64,000 bases of DNA from Mycobacterium sp. 852002-50816_SCH5313054-b (GTDB lineage: Bacteria > Actinomycetota > Actinomycetes > Mycobacteriales > Mycobacteriaceae): positions 1 to 64,000 of the forward strand of contig NZ_LZIC01000141.1 in NCBI RefSeq assembly GCF_001667185.1, read 5' to 3'. Positions 7,475-16,199 of the stretch are shown piece by piece. The notes under the pieces are model-generated. The model was not told the origin of the DNA. It ran no database searches and was given only the letters and a program-made list of their open reading frames with translations. Made by a program: the position numbers and the translations under genes. Numbering within the stretch: the stretch's first letter is position 1; each line of letters begins with the position of its first letter.

Positions 7475-8824
7475 TCAGTCGAACAGCACCGCGGCGTTGA
7501 GATAGCCGGTCGGGTCCAAGGCCGCCTTGACCGCCCGCATCGCGGCGATGTCGGCGGGCTCCCGCGACATGCCCAGGTACGGGCGCTTGCGACTGCCGAC
7601 GCCATGCTCGGAGCTGACGTTGCCCCCGCACCGCGCGATGAGGTCCATCATCGGCTCGTACAGATCCCGCTCCCGCTCGGCCGGGCAGCGCAGCACGTTG
7701 AGGTGCAGGTTGCCCTCGCCGATGTGGCCGAACAGCACGGGCAACGCCTCGGGAGCATGCGCGCCGATCAAATCGGCCGCCCGCGTTGCGAATTCATCTA
7801 CCGACGACAACGGCAACGACACATCAAACTTCAGCGGCGGCCCGTACACACCGAGCACGTCGGCGAGGGCTTCCCTGACGCGCCACAATCGTTGCTGCGC
7901 AGCGACGTCCACGCCGACGGCGGGTTCGCCGCACAGCCGCACGCCGTCCAGCAGCTCGGCGAGGCGATCGGTTTGGTCGTGGTCGGCGGCCAGCTCCACC
8001 AGCAGCAGCCAGGCGCCGGCGACCGGCGCGCCGACCCCCAGGTGTTCGGCGGTCAGCGCCGCGGCCCGGCCGTCGATCAGCTCCAGCGCCGCGATGCCGT
8101 CGACGTCCCGGAAGGAGCGGCCGGCCGCCACCAGCGCCTCGAGGTCGGCGAACCCACAGACCGCCGTCACCCGATGTGTCGGCGTGGGGTGCAACCGCAG
8201 GTCCAGCGCGGTGATCACGCCGAGGGTGCCCTCGGCGCCCACGAACAGCGCCGGCAGGTCGTAGCCGGTGTTGTCGCTGCGCACCCGGCTGTGGCGGCGC
8301 ATCAGCGAACCGTCGGGCAGCGCCACCTGCAGGCCGACGACTTGCTCGCCCATGTTGCCGTAGCGGACCGTCCGCAGGCCGCCGGCGTTCGTCGAGGCCA
8401 TGCCGCCGACGGTCGCCGTGTCGCGGGCGGCCAGGTCCACGCCGAACACCAAACCCGCTGCGGTGGCGGCACTTTGGACGGCTGCCAGCGCGGTGCCGGC
8501 GCCGGCCTCGACGCGGCGCTCCACGGTGTCGACGTCCCCGACTGCGCATAGCCGTTCGGTGGACAGCAGCACGTCGTCGTGCTCGGGGACGGTGCCGGCC
8601 ACCAGCGAGGTGCGGCCGCCCTGCACCGTCACGTGCGCCCCGGCGTCGCGGCACACCCGCAGCACCGCGGCGACCTCCTCGGCGGAGCCCGGCCGCACCA
8701 GCGCGCCGGCCCGCCCACGATAGCGGCCGGTGTGGTCGACGCTGCGGCCGGCCAGCACGTCGGCATCGGTGATGACGTGGTTGGGACCGACGATCCCTTT
8801 CAGGTCCCCAAGGCTGCCGGGCAT
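7475..8824 (-). CDS. FAD-linked oxidase, GlcD/D-lactate dehydrogenase type (Rv0161 ortholog)
   Basis: 449 residues from the ATG at 8824. An N-terminal FAD-binding domain (RPGSAEEVAAVLRVC, VQGGRTSLVAGT, TVGGMASTNAGG) is followed by a FAD-oxidase C domain with the metal-binding GHIGEGNLHLNV and SSEHGVGSRKR motifs. Enzymes of this type oxidise 2-hydroxy acids such as glycolate, D-lactate or D-2-hydroxyglutarate. It lies 25 bp downstream of the whiB gene on the same strand and is probably cotranscribed. Order and length match M. tuberculosis Rv0161 as I recall it. The exact substrate is unknown. Confidence 0.9.
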   Translation of the reverse strand: MPGSLGDLKGIVGPNHVITDADVLAGRSVDHTGRYRGRAGALVRPGSAEEVAAVLRVCRDAGAHVTVQGGRTSLVAGTVPEHDDVLLSTERLCAVGDVDTVERRVEAGAGTALAAVQSAATAAGLVFGVDLAARDTATVGGMASTNAGGLRTVRYGNMGEQVVGLQVALPDGSLMRRHSRVRSDNTGYDLPALFVGAEGTLGVITALDLRLHPTPTHRVTAVCGFADLEALVAAGRSFRDVDGIAALELIDGRAAALTAEHLGVGAPVAGAWLLLVELAADHDQTDRLAELLDGVRLCGEPAVGVDVAAQQRLWRVREALADVLGVYGPPLKFDVSLPLSSVDEFATRAADLIGAHAPEALPVLFGHIGEGNLHLNVLRCPAERERDLYEPMMDLIARCGGNVSSEHGVGSRKRPYLGMSREPADIAAMRAVKAALDPTGYLNAAVLFD

Positions 8825-8849
8825 GCTCGCGGTTATAGCACCGCCCGGA

Positions 8850-9269
8850 CTAGAGCCAAAAGAGCGACATGTCTTCCGCACCGGATGCCACGGCCGGACG
8901 CCCCCCGATCCGCAGCATTCGGCGCAATTCAGCCGACTCCACCGTGCGCAGGAAGTTCGACCACGACGCCACCTCGGGGTGCCGCTGGAGTAGGGCTCGC
9001 CGCTGGCGCTCCGTCATGCCACCCCACACCCCGAATTCGACATTGTTGTCCAACGCTTCTGCCGCGCACTCCCGCATGACCGGGCAGTGCCGGCAGAACG
9101 CCGCGGCCTTGCGCTGGGCGGCACCCGCGACGAAGAGGCCGTCGCCATCGGTGGCGGTGCACAAGGCTCTCGATACCCAGCGAGCGGGGTCGTCCTCGTC
9201 CGCGCTGCGGACCACTCCATGGACGCCCGTACCGTACGGTCTTCGACCGGCGAGGGTTGACACTGACAT
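8850..9269 (-). CDS. WhiB family transcriptional regulator
   Basis: 139 residues. Four cysteines (C37, C59, C62, C68) have the C-X21-C-X2-C-X5-C spacing that binds a [4Fe-4S] cluster, followed by the GVWGGMTERQRR turn (residues 80-91) typical of WhiB DNA-binding regulators. The ATG at 9269 follows a GAAGAAGGG stretch. WhiB proteins act in the cytoplasm, often with SigA, and respond to redox or NO. The ~45-residue C-terminal tail is longer than in short Wbl proteins. Adjacency to a flavin oxidase hints at redox control of that gene (inference). I cannot assign it to a numbered WhiB. Confidence 0.92.
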   Translation of the reverse strand: MSVSTLAGRRPYGTGVHGVVRSADEDDPARWVSRALCTATDGDGLFVAGAAQRKAAAFCRHCPVMRECAAEALDNNVEFGVWGGMTERQRRALLQRHPEVASWSNFLRTVESAELRRMLRIGGRPAVASGAEDMSLFWL

Positions 9270-9375
9270 GAGCTGATCCCTTCTTCCGGCCCGAGCCCCC
9301 CCGCAGGTCAATGCGTTATTCCCCGCGATAGCGCGACTTAAACACGCGTCGAATACGGGAGGGGCCGGGGAAGGT

Positions 9376-10116
9376 TCAGAACGCCTTGTGCGGCACGTCG
9401 GTGACCAGTCCGCCGTCCATGACGAACTCGCTGCCCGTCGTGTAGGACGACTCGTCGCTGGCGAGGAAAAGCACGAACGTCGACACTTCGCGCGCCTCAC
9501 CCGGGCGGCCCAGCGGGACGGTGACCATGTCCTCGGGCAGCTTCGCGGTCATCGGGGTGCGGATGAAACCGGGGTGTATCGAGTTGACCCGGATGTTGAA
9601 CGGCGCCAGTTCCAGCGCCGCCGACTTGGCCAGGCCGCGCACCGCCCATTTCGACGCGACATACGGGTGCACCGCGGGCGCGCCGCGCAGCCCCTCGATC
9701 GACGACACGTTGATGATCGAGCCGCCCCCGGCCTCGGTCATGGGATCGACGGCCACCCGCATGCCCAGGAAGGTGCCGGTCAGGTTGACGTCAATCACCT
9801 TCTGCCACTTGCCCAGATCGAAATTCCTCAGCTGCCCCAGCGCCACGATGCCGGCGTTGTTGACCAACACATTGAGCTTGCCGAATTCGCCGGTCGCCGT
9901 CGCGACCGCGGCGTCCCACTGGTCGGGCTGGGTGACGTCGAGGTGGACGTAGCGCGCGGCCTCGCCGAGCTCGTCGGCCAGCGCCTTTCCCTCGTCGTCG
10001 AGGATGTCGCCGATCACCACCTTGGCGCCCTCTTCCACGAGCATCCGGGCGTGCGAGGCGCCCATCCCCCGGGCGCCACCGCTGATGAGCGCCACTTTGC
10101 CGTCTACCCGTCCCAC
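9376..10116 (-). CDS. Short-chain dehydrogenase, FabG3-like
   Basis: 246 residues, a classical SDR. The cofactor loop is SGGARGMG (residues 12-19), then NNAG (86-89). The catalytic set is Asn111, Ser139, Tyr152 and Lys156. It closely resembles mycobacterial FabG3/Rv2002, a 3alpha,20beta-hydroxysteroid dehydrogenase; shared stretches include KVALISGGARGMGASH and ARYVHLDVTQP. It probably uses NAD(H) on a steroid-like or hydroxyacyl substrate. It lies 17 bp after the DapB-like gene in the same operon. The substrate assignment is by resemblance only. Confidence 0.9.
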   Translation of the reverse strand: MGRVDGKVALISGGARGMGASHARMLVEEGAKVVIGDILDDEGKALADELGEAARYVHLDVTQPDQWDAAVATATGEFGKLNVLVNNAGIVALGQLRNFDLGKWQKVIDVNLTGTFLGMRVAVDPMTEAGGGSIINVSSIEGLRGAPAVHPYVASKWAVRGLAKSAALELAPFNIRVNSIHPGFIRTPMTAKLPEDMVTVPLGRPGEAREVSTFVLFLASDESSYTTGSEFVMDGGLVTDVPHKAF

Positions 10117-10133
10117 TGAGGGGCTCCTTTCGG

Positions 10134-11234
10134 TTACGTAACTACCAGGTTGTTCGGTGCGTACAGACCTTTGCCGGTGACCAGCGGAAGGTCGAGCGTG
10201 GTGCGGATGCCGGGCGCCGCCGCGATCACCGAGGGGATGGCGTTGACGATGCGCCCGGCCGCGCCGACGATCGCGGCGTGGTTGTGGTCGCCCTTGCGGC
10301 TGCTCGGGACGATGTCGACGGCGTAGGACGGTTCCCCGGTGATCTCGACGCGATAGGAGCCGCCGCCGGAAGCCGGCTGCGGCCAGTCGGGCCTAAGGTC
10401 GGGGCGCAACCGGGTGATGTGCTCGACGACGATGGCCGGGCGGCCGCCGGACATGCCGCGGATCTCGAACTGCAGCGCGGCCATGGTGCCCTTGGCCACG
10501 GGCCCGACCGCGATCTCGAAGTCCTCGGGCGCCGGTTCGCGCTGGCACGAGTCGGTGATCTCGTCGATCTCGATGCCGAGGCCGGCGGCCAGCTGACGGA
10601 TCGCCGTGCCCCAGGCGATGCTGAGCACCCCCGGCTGCAGCAGCATCGGCACCTCGTCGAGGGGCCTGCCGAACCCCATGTAGTACATGACCTCGGCGCC
10701 GTCGTACGTGGCGTAGTCGGCGATCTCCATACAGCGCACCTGCTCGATCCTCTGGCAGGTGCCCGCCAGCGCGAACGGGATCAGGTCGTTGATGAACCCG
10801 GGATCGACGCCGGTGATGAAGACGCTCGAATTTCCTTGCCGCGCGGCGTCTTCGACCCGAGCGATGTACTTGTCGGGCATCACACCCCACGGGTATTGCA
10901 GCAGGCCCGGCGCCGACCCGACGACGTTGATCCCGGCGGCCAGGATGCGCATCACGTCGGCCATCGCGTCGGGCAGGCGGGTGTCGCCCATCGCGCAGTA
11001 GACGACGCACTCCGGCTCGGTGGCGAGAATGGCGTCGAGGTCGGAAACGGCGCGGACGCCCGCGACGGTCGCGGCGCCCAGGCCGACGCCGCATAGCTCC
11101 CCGGCGTCCTTGCCGACCTTCTCCGGCGTGGAGACGCAGACGCCCGTCAGCTCGAACTGCGGGTTGGTGATCAGTTCGGCGAGGGCCAGCCCCCCGACAT
11201 TTCCGGTGCCGACGTGCGCGACGCGGATGGCCAT
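10134..11234 (-). CDS. DapB-like NAD(P)-dependent dehydrogenase
   Basis: 366 residues from the ATG at 11234, with a GGAG-type ribosome site. The N-terminal Rossmann motif is GTGNVGG (residues 9-15), followed by a dihydrodipicolinate-reductase-like core and the C-terminal domain seen in 2,4-diaminopentanoate dehydrogenases. Mycobacteria carry many such proteins near lipid or steroid genes, mostly uncharacterised. It starts an operon with the FabG3-like SDR. The promoter is shared divergently with the hydrolase at 11339, where two inverted repeats lie. Confidence 0.8.
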   Translation of the reverse strand: MAIRVAHVGTGNVGGLALAELITNPQFELTGVCVSTPEKVGKDAGELCGVGLGAATVAGVRAVSDLDAILATEPECVVYCAMGDTRLPDAMADVMRILAAGINVVGSAPGLLQYPWGVMPDKYIARVEDAARQGNSSVFITGVDPGFINDLIPFALAGTCQRIEQVRCMEIADYATYDGAEVMYYMGFGRPLDEVPMLLQPGVLSIAWGTAIRQLAAGLGIEIDEITDSCQREPAPEDFEIAVGPVAKGTMAALQFEIRGMSGGRPAIVVEHITRLRPDLRPDWPQPASGGGSYRVEITGEPSYAVDIVPSSRKGDHNHAAIVGAAGRIVNAIPSVIAAAPGIRTTLDLPLVTGKGLYAPNNLVVT

Positions 11235-11259
11235 CAGAGTCTCCGTCCCTCGAACGCTC

Positions 11260-11288
11260 GAAACGTTTCTAGACAGTAGTCCACTACT
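11260..11288. promoter_or_regulatory. Two palindromes in the divergent promoter (operator candidates)
   Basis: GAAACGTTTC (11260-11269) is a perfect 10-bp palindrome. Five bases further, AGTAGT-CC-ACTACT (11275-11288) is a perfect inverted repeat. Both lie between the divergent DapB-like and hydrolase genes and are spaced like regulator sites. No regulator gene is adjacent, so the binding protein is unknown. Confidence 0.5.
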
Positions 11289-11338
11289 TCTCAGGCGCCT
11301 ACCGGACCCGACATCGCACAGGGCAGAATTGGAACGCT

Positions 11339-12238
11339 GTGGACCCACAACGCGAGGACGTCCAATTCGCATCCGGCGACGACCGGATCAGCGCATGGCT
11401 CTACCGGCCCGTGAGCAGTGATCCGGCGCCGCTGCTGGTGATGGCGCACGGCCTGGGCGCGGTGCGCACCATGCGGCTGGACGCCTATGCCGAACGATTC
11501 AGCGCCGCCGGCTACGCGTGCCTGGTGTTCGACTACCGCAACTTCGGCGACAGCGGGGGCCGGCCGCGCCAATTGCTCGACATCAAGATGCAGCTCGCGG
11601 ACTGGGCGGCGGCGGTCGCGTACGGGCGCACCCTGGAGGGCATCAATCACGATCGAATCGGCTTGTGGGGCACCTCGTTTGGCGGCGGCCACGTGATTGC
11701 GACGGCGGCGCGGCTGCCGGGCATCAAGGCCGTCGTGGCCCAGTGCCCGTTCACCGACGGTGTCGCGTCCGCCCGCACGCTGAACCCGGTGATCTTCGCG
11801 CGGATCGGTGCCCTGGCGGCGCGCGACCTCATCGCGGCCCGGTTCGGCCGACCGCCGGTGCTGGTGGCCGCGGCGGGCAAGCCGGGTGAGGTCGCGCTGA
11901 TGAACGCCCCCGACGTGTACCCCGGCTACCTGCGGCTGGTCCCCGAGGGCCAGTCGGTGCCGAACGAGGTCGCCGCGCGGTTCGCGTTGAAGGTCATCAC
12001 CTACCGGCCGGGTCGGGCCGCCGCGAAGATCGGCTGCCCGATCCTGTTCTGCGTCTGCGAAGCCGACTCCGTGGCTCCCCCGGTCCCCACCCTGCGCTAT
12101 GCGGCCAAGGCTCCGCGCGGCGAGGTCAGGATGTACCCCGAGGGCCACTTCGAGATCTATGTCGACGACGCGTTCGAGCGCGTGGTGGGCGATCAGCTCG
12201 CGTTCCTCGACAGGCATTTGAAGAACGCGCAAATGTAG
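11339..12238 (+). CDS. Alpha/beta hydrolase
   Basis: 299 residues from a GTG start. The nucleophile elbow is GTSFGG (Ser113), the oxyanion region HGLG (residues 37-40), and late Asp (CEADSVAPP) and His (PEGHFEIY) complete a catalytic triad. The general shape is that of a dienelactone-hydrolase or acetylxylan-esterase-like enzyme in the cytoplasm. It stands alone on the plus strand, divergent from the DapB-like operon and possibly co-regulated with it. The substrate is unknown. Confidence 0.85.
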   Translation: MDPQREDVQFASGDDRISAWLYRPVSSDPAPLLVMAHGLGAVRTMRLDAYAERFSAAGYACLVFDYRNFGDSGGRPRQLLDIKMQLADWAAAVAYGRTLEGINHDRIGLWGTSFGGGHVIATAARLPGIKAVVAQCPFTDGVASARTLNPVIFARIGALAARDLIAARFGRPPVLVAAAGKPGEVALMNAPDVYPGYLRLVPEGQSVPNEVAARFALKVITYRPGRAAAKIGCPILFCVCEADSVAPPVPTLRYAAKAPRGEVRMYPEGHFEIYVDDAFERVVGDQLAFLDRHLKNAQM

Positions 12239-12371
12239 CGCGGGCAAACTTGCGCCAAACGCCAGATTTCCTCGCGGGACGGCTCTAGTCTCGGTCAGTA
12301 CCTAATACCCACGGTCGCGGGTAAGTCCGTGTGACAGGGCGGGGTCCCGGCCTGTGGGGAAGGACGGGGAG

Positions 12372-13838
12372 ATGTCGCAGTTAATCAGCACCCCTGAGAC
12401 GCTGGCCTCGACGGCCGCCGACGTGCAAAACATCGGGTCGGCGATCAACGCCGCAAGCGCCGGCGCAGCGGGACAGACCACCGGTTTGCTGGCGGCGGCC
12501 GAGGACGAAGTCTCGGCGGCCATCGCGAATCTCTTCGGCGCCTACGGCCAGCAATACCAAGCGGTCCTATCGCAAGCCGCCACGTTCCATACCGAATTCA
12601 CCCAGGCCCTGGCGGCCGCGGCGAGCACGTATGCGCAAGCCGAGGCCGCCGGCGCGGCGCTGCTGGGGCAAACGGCTATAACCGGCGGTGCGTCCACGGG
12701 CACCAGCTCTGTGTCGGTGGTGCAGTTGGCCGCCGGGGACCCGCTGTATGCGTTGATCATGGGCGGCACCAACAACCCGGGCCCCGACCCCAAATATGTA
12801 ACAAGCGTCTTCAACGCATTCATCAAGCCGAATCCCCTTTTCTCCTCCGCAATACCGCAGGGCCTTTTCACCCCCGAGCAGTTCTGGCCGGTGACCCCAC
12901 AACTCGGCAGCATGACGTTCGGCCAGTCCGTGGCCAAGGGCGTCACGTTGCTGAACAACGCGCTCCTGGGACCCACCGGGGTAATCACGCAGGGCAACAG
13001 CGCCGTGGTTTTCGGCTACTCGCAAAGCGCCACCATCGCCACCAACGAGATCAATGCGCTTTTGGCGGCCGGCTCAACCATCCCTGCCAACCAGTTGTCT
13101 TTCGTGCTGATCGGCGATCCCAACAACCCGGTCGGCGGCCTCCTCGAGCGCTTCCCCGGTTTCTACATCCCCTTCCTGGATGTGGCTTTCAACGGCGCAA
13201 CGCCGCAATCTCCATGGCATACCAGCGTTTACACATACCAATACGACGGCATCGCCGACGCCCCGCAATACCCGCTGAATCTCGTCTCAGACCTGAATGC
13301 GTTCATGGGCTATTTCTTCGTCCACGGCCAGTACCCCCTCTTGACGGCCACTCAGGTGGGCACCGCCGTTCCGTTGCCGACGAACGGCGGAAATACCGAC
13401 TACTACATGTTCATGACGCAGAACCTGCCGTTGCTGGAGCCGATCCGCGCCATCCCCTACGCCGGCCCGCCGATCGCCGACATCTTCCAGCCGGATCTGC
13501 GGGTGCTCGTCGACCTCGGCTACGCGGACTACGGAGCCGGCGCCAACTACGCGAACATTCCGACCCCGGCCGGACTGCTGGACATACCGAATCCCTTCAC
13601 GGTCATCCCCGACCTCGCCCTGGGCGCGGTGCAGGGTCCCTACGGCGCCGCGGTCGAAATCGGGGTCGAGTCGGGGCTGCTGTCCCCGTCGTACTTCCCG
13701 AACACTTACCCGTGGGTTCCGTCGATCAATCCCGGCCTGAATATCTCGCTCGGCCAGTCGAGCACGACACTGCTGTCGGTGCTCAGCGGCGCGGCCGGGA
13801 ACGTGCTGCACCTCATTCCGCCGCCCAACTTCCCCTGA
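12372..13838 (+). CDS. PE family protein with PE-PPE hydrolase domain (PE3/PE4-like)
   Basis: 488 residues. The ATG at 12372 follows a GGACGGGGAG ribosome site. Residues ~1-95 form a PE domain (type VII export module), followed by a PE-PPE serine-hydrolase domain. The nucleophile is Ser217 in GYSQS, with Asp292 (YDGIAD) and His318 (FVHGQYP) as likely triad members. Related proteins are cell-wall esterases. M. tuberculosis has two tandem genes at this locus (PE3 and PE4); only one is present here. The stop lies 12 bp from the convergent TetR stop. Confidence 0.93.
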   Translation: MSQLISTPETLASTAADVQNIGSAINAASAGAAGQTTGLLAAAEDEVSAAIANLFGAYGQQYQAVLSQAATFHTEFTQALAAAASTYAQAEAAGAALLGQTAITGGASTGTSSVSVVQLAAGDPLYALIMGGTNNPGPDPKYVTSVFNAFIKPNPLFSSAIPQGLFTPEQFWPVTPQLGSMTFGQSVAKGVTLLNNALLGPTGVITQGNSAVVFGYSQSATIATNEINALLAAGSTIPANQLSFVLIGDPNNPVGGLLERFPGFYIPFLDVAFNGATPQSPWHTSVYTYQYDGIADAPQYPLNLVSDLNAFMGYFFVHGQYPLLTATQVGTAVPLPTNGGNTDYYMFMTQNLPLLEPIRAIPYAGPPIADIFQPDLRVLVDLGYADYGAGANYANIPTPAGLLDIPNPFTVIPDLALGAVQGPYGAAVEIGVESGLLSPSYFPNTYPWVPSINPGLNISLGQSSTTLLSVLSGAAGNVLHLIPPPNFP

Positions 13839-13850
13839 CGCTTGCTCCGA

Positions 13851-14474
13851 CTACGGTCCGAGCGGACAACTGTTGCGGACCGACTCGTCGCGGATCAGTC
13901 CCCGCAGCAGCGCGGTACTGAACTCGGCCGCGATCTCCTTGGCGCTGCGCCGCCCGCTGGGCCGCAGCCATCGGTAGCTGCCCAGGGTCATCCCGATGTA
14001 GCCCAGGGCCACCACATGCGAGTCGCACTCGAAGAACTCCCCGCTGGCGATGCCGCGGTCGATGAGCCCGTGCACGTGCTCGTAGACCTGGGCCTCCTTC
14101 TCGCGGACCTCGGCAACCTGCTCGCTGGTGAACCATTCGGTGATGTAGGGCTGCTCCTGGAAGTAGACGGCGGCCCGCTCCGGATTGGCCGCGATCCCGG
14201 TGAGCAGGCGGACGGTGTACTGGTAGAGCGCCTCGCGGGCCGTCCACGACGGATCGTCGTGCACGGCAGCCAGCGTGCCCTCGGCCGCCTGGCGGTAGAT
14301 GTCGAACAGGATCAGCGACTTGCTGGCGTAGTAGTGGTAGACGGTCGCCTTGTTCAGCCCGATCACATCGGCGACGTCGTCCATCCGGGTGCCGTGATAA
14401 CCGCGGGCCGCGAACAGCTTGGTGGCGACAGCCAGCAACTCCTCGCGGCGGGTCAGCCCGTTCTCGGATGGCAT
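13851..14474 (-). CDS. TetR family regulator (Rv0158 ortholog)
   Basis: 207 residues. The N-terminal HTH (residues ~9-55) includes TRREELLAVATKLFAARGYHGTRM and LNKATVYHYYASKS. The C-terminal half resembles TetR proteins that sense acyl-CoA or steroid-derived ligands, but no specific ligand can be inferred. Location between a PE3/4-like gene and the pnt operon matches Rv0158. It is divergent from the small ORF at 14636, and the AACTG-N6-CAGTT inverted repeat upstream is a likely autoregulatory operator. Confidence 0.9.
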   Translation of the reverse strand: MPSENGLTRREELLAVATKLFAARGYHGTRMDDVADVIGLNKATVYHYYASKSLILFDIYRQAAEGTLAAVHDDPSWTAREALYQYTVRLLTGIAANPERAAVYFQEQPYITEWFTSEQVAEVREKEAQVYEHVHGLIDRGIASGEFFECDSHVVALGYIGMTLGSYRWLRPSGRRSAKEIAAEFSTALLRGLIRDESVRNSCPLGP

Positions 14475-14538
14475 TCGTACTCTCTATCGTCGCTGCCGTG
14501 GGCCGCGGTCGGGCCCGGATAAAGCAAAGTATCAATCA

Positions 14539-14554
14539 ACTGGTTGGACAGTTT
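14539..14554. promoter_or_regulatory. Inverted repeat, candidate TetR operator
   Basis: AACTG (14539-14543) and CAGTT (14550-14554) are separated by six bases, 65 bp upstream of the TetR start and 82 bp upstream of the divergent small ORF. The arms are short, so this is tentative. Confidence 0.4.
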
Positions 14555-14635
14555 AAGGCCACGGCCGTCTGTCGCACCGGCGCCTGGGCGACTACGATGG
14601 TGTGTCGAACTGGTCGCAAGTCGAGAGGTGGGGAC

Positions 14636-14761
14636 ATGGATCCGAGTCCGGACTATGACATGAGCGACGAGATCGAGTTCTTCTTCAAGTACGTGCCGTG
14701 GGGTCTGCGCGGCGTGGTCGACGGCAACGGGTACCCGCCGCCGGCCTACCCGCCCGTCTAA
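14636..14761 (+). CDS. Small conserved-type protein, 41 aa (Rv0157A position)
   Basis: The ATG at 14636 follows a good ribosome site (GAGAGGTGGGG). The product is short and acidic at the N-terminus, with an aromatic stretch EFFFKYVPWGL (residues 14-24) and a Pro-rich end. No signal peptide or full membrane helix is evident. Its place between the Rv0158-like TetR and pntB matches a small annotated ORF, Rv0157A, in M. tuberculosis. The strong ribosome site and position support a real gene. The function is unknown. Confidence 0.6.
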   Translation: MDPSPDYDMSDEIEFFFKYVPWGLRGVVDGNGYPPPAYPPV

Positions 14762-14774
14762 CCGCCCGTCGCCC

Positions 14775-16199
14775 TTAGAGCGCCTTGAGTTCCTCGGCGA
14801 CCTCGGTCACCGACTTCTTCGCGTCCCCGAATAACATCGTCGTGCCGTCGGCATAGAACAGCGGGTTGTCGATGCCCGCGAACCCCGAGTTCATCGACCG
14901 CTTGAGGACGATCACCGATTTCGCCTTGTCCACGTTGAGGATTGGCATCCCGTAGATCGGGCTGGACGTCTCGTTGCGGGCCGCCGGGTTGGTGACGTCG
15001 TTGGCGCCGATGACGATCGCGACATCGGTGCGCCCGAACTCGTCGTTGATGTCGTCCATGTCCTTCATGGCGTCGTAGTCGACCTCGGCCTCGGCCAACA
15101 AGACGTTCATATGACCGGGCATGCGGCCGGCGACCGGGTGGATGGCGTACTTGACCGGCACGCCCTTGTCCTCCAGCAGCGACGCCATGTCCTTGACCGC
15201 GTGCTGGGCCTGCGCGACGGCCAGGCCGTACCCCGGAACCACGATCACCTGGTTGGCGTAGGCCATCTGGATCGCCGCGTCGGCGGCCGAGGTGGCCTTG
15301 ACGTGCTTGTCGCCGCCGGCGTCGCCACTGGGCGCCACGCCGCCGCCGCCGAATCCCCCCGCGACGATCGCCGGGATCGAGCGGTTCATCGCCTTGGCCA
15401 TCAGGTTGGTCAGGATCGAACCGGAGGCGCCGACGATCATGCCCGCCACGATCATCGCGGTGTTGTTCAGCGCCAGGCCGGCCGCGGCGGCCGACAGCCC
15501 GGTCATCGCGTTGAGCAGGGAGATGACCACCGGCATGTCGGCGCCGCCGATGGGCAGCACCACCATCAGGCCGAGTACACCGGCGGCGGCCAGCAGGCCG
15601 ATCATCCACCACAGCGACACCCCCCCGGTGCCGGGATGCGCGCCCAGGCCGATGACCACCGCGGCGGTGACCGCGCCGGCCAGCAGCAGCAGGTTGATCG
15701 GTTGCTGGGCCCTGCCGAAGCCGATCGGTGATCCCGAGATGATCTCCTGCAGCTTGCCGAACGCGATGATCGACCCCCAGAACGAGATCGACCCGATGAT
15801 CGCGGCGAACACCGACGCCACCACGATGTGCACGGTCGGCGACTCGCCATGCTGGAAGGCCGAAAAGCCATTGGTCTCAATGAATTCCGCGAGAGCGATC
15901 AGCGCGACCGTGCCGCCGCCGACGCCGTTGAAGAACGCCACCAGCTGCGGCATGGCGGTCATCTTCGTCAGCCGGGCCGGCGGCACGCCGAGCACGACGC
16001 CCACGACGAGGCCGGCGATGATGAGCACCCACGACTCGGTGTGCCGGATCTTGATCAGGGTCGCGGTAACCGCGATGGCCATGCCCACCGCGGCGATCAG
16101 GTTGCCTCGCACCGCCGTCTTCGGGCCGGTCAGGCCCATCAGGCCGTAGATGAAGAGCGCGAACGAGATGATGTAGAGAACGGTGACGAGGTAGTTCAT
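14775..16199 (-). CDS. pntB: NAD(P) transhydrogenase beta subunit PntB
   Basis: 474 residues, full length. Residues ~1-260 contain about nine membrane helices (dII part). The C-terminal ~180 residues form the NADP(H)-binding dIII domain with PGYGLAVAQAQHAV and IGANDVTNP. The complex moves a hydride between NADH and NADP+ coupled to proton translocation across the plasma membrane, supplying NADPH. Its ATG overlaps the pntAB stop (ATGA), indicating translational coupling. It is third in the operon and orthologous to Rv0157. Confidence 0.97.
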   Translation of the reverse strand: MNYLVTVLYIISFALFIYGLMGLTGPKTAVRGNLIAAVGMAIAVTATLIKIRHTESWVLIIAGLVVGVVLGVPPARLTKMTAMPQLVAFFNGVGGGTVALIALAEFIETNGFSAFQHGESPTVHIVVASVFAAIIGSISFWGSIIAFGKLQEIISGSPIGFGRAQQPINLLLLAGAVTAAVVIGLGAHPGTGGVSLWWMIGLLAAAGVLGLMVVLPIGGADMPVVISLLNAMTGLSAAAAGLALNNTAMIVAGMIVGASGSILTNLMAKAMNRSIPAIVAGGFGGGGVAPSGDAGGDKHVKATSAADAAIQMAYANQVIVVPGYGLAVAQAQHAVKDMASLLEDKGVPVKYAIHPVAGRMPGHMNVLLAEAEVDYDAMKDMDDINDEFGRTDVAIVIGANDVTNPAARNETSSPIYGMPILNVDKAKSVIVLKRSMNSGFAGIDNPLFYADGTTMLFGDAKKSVTEVAEELKAL

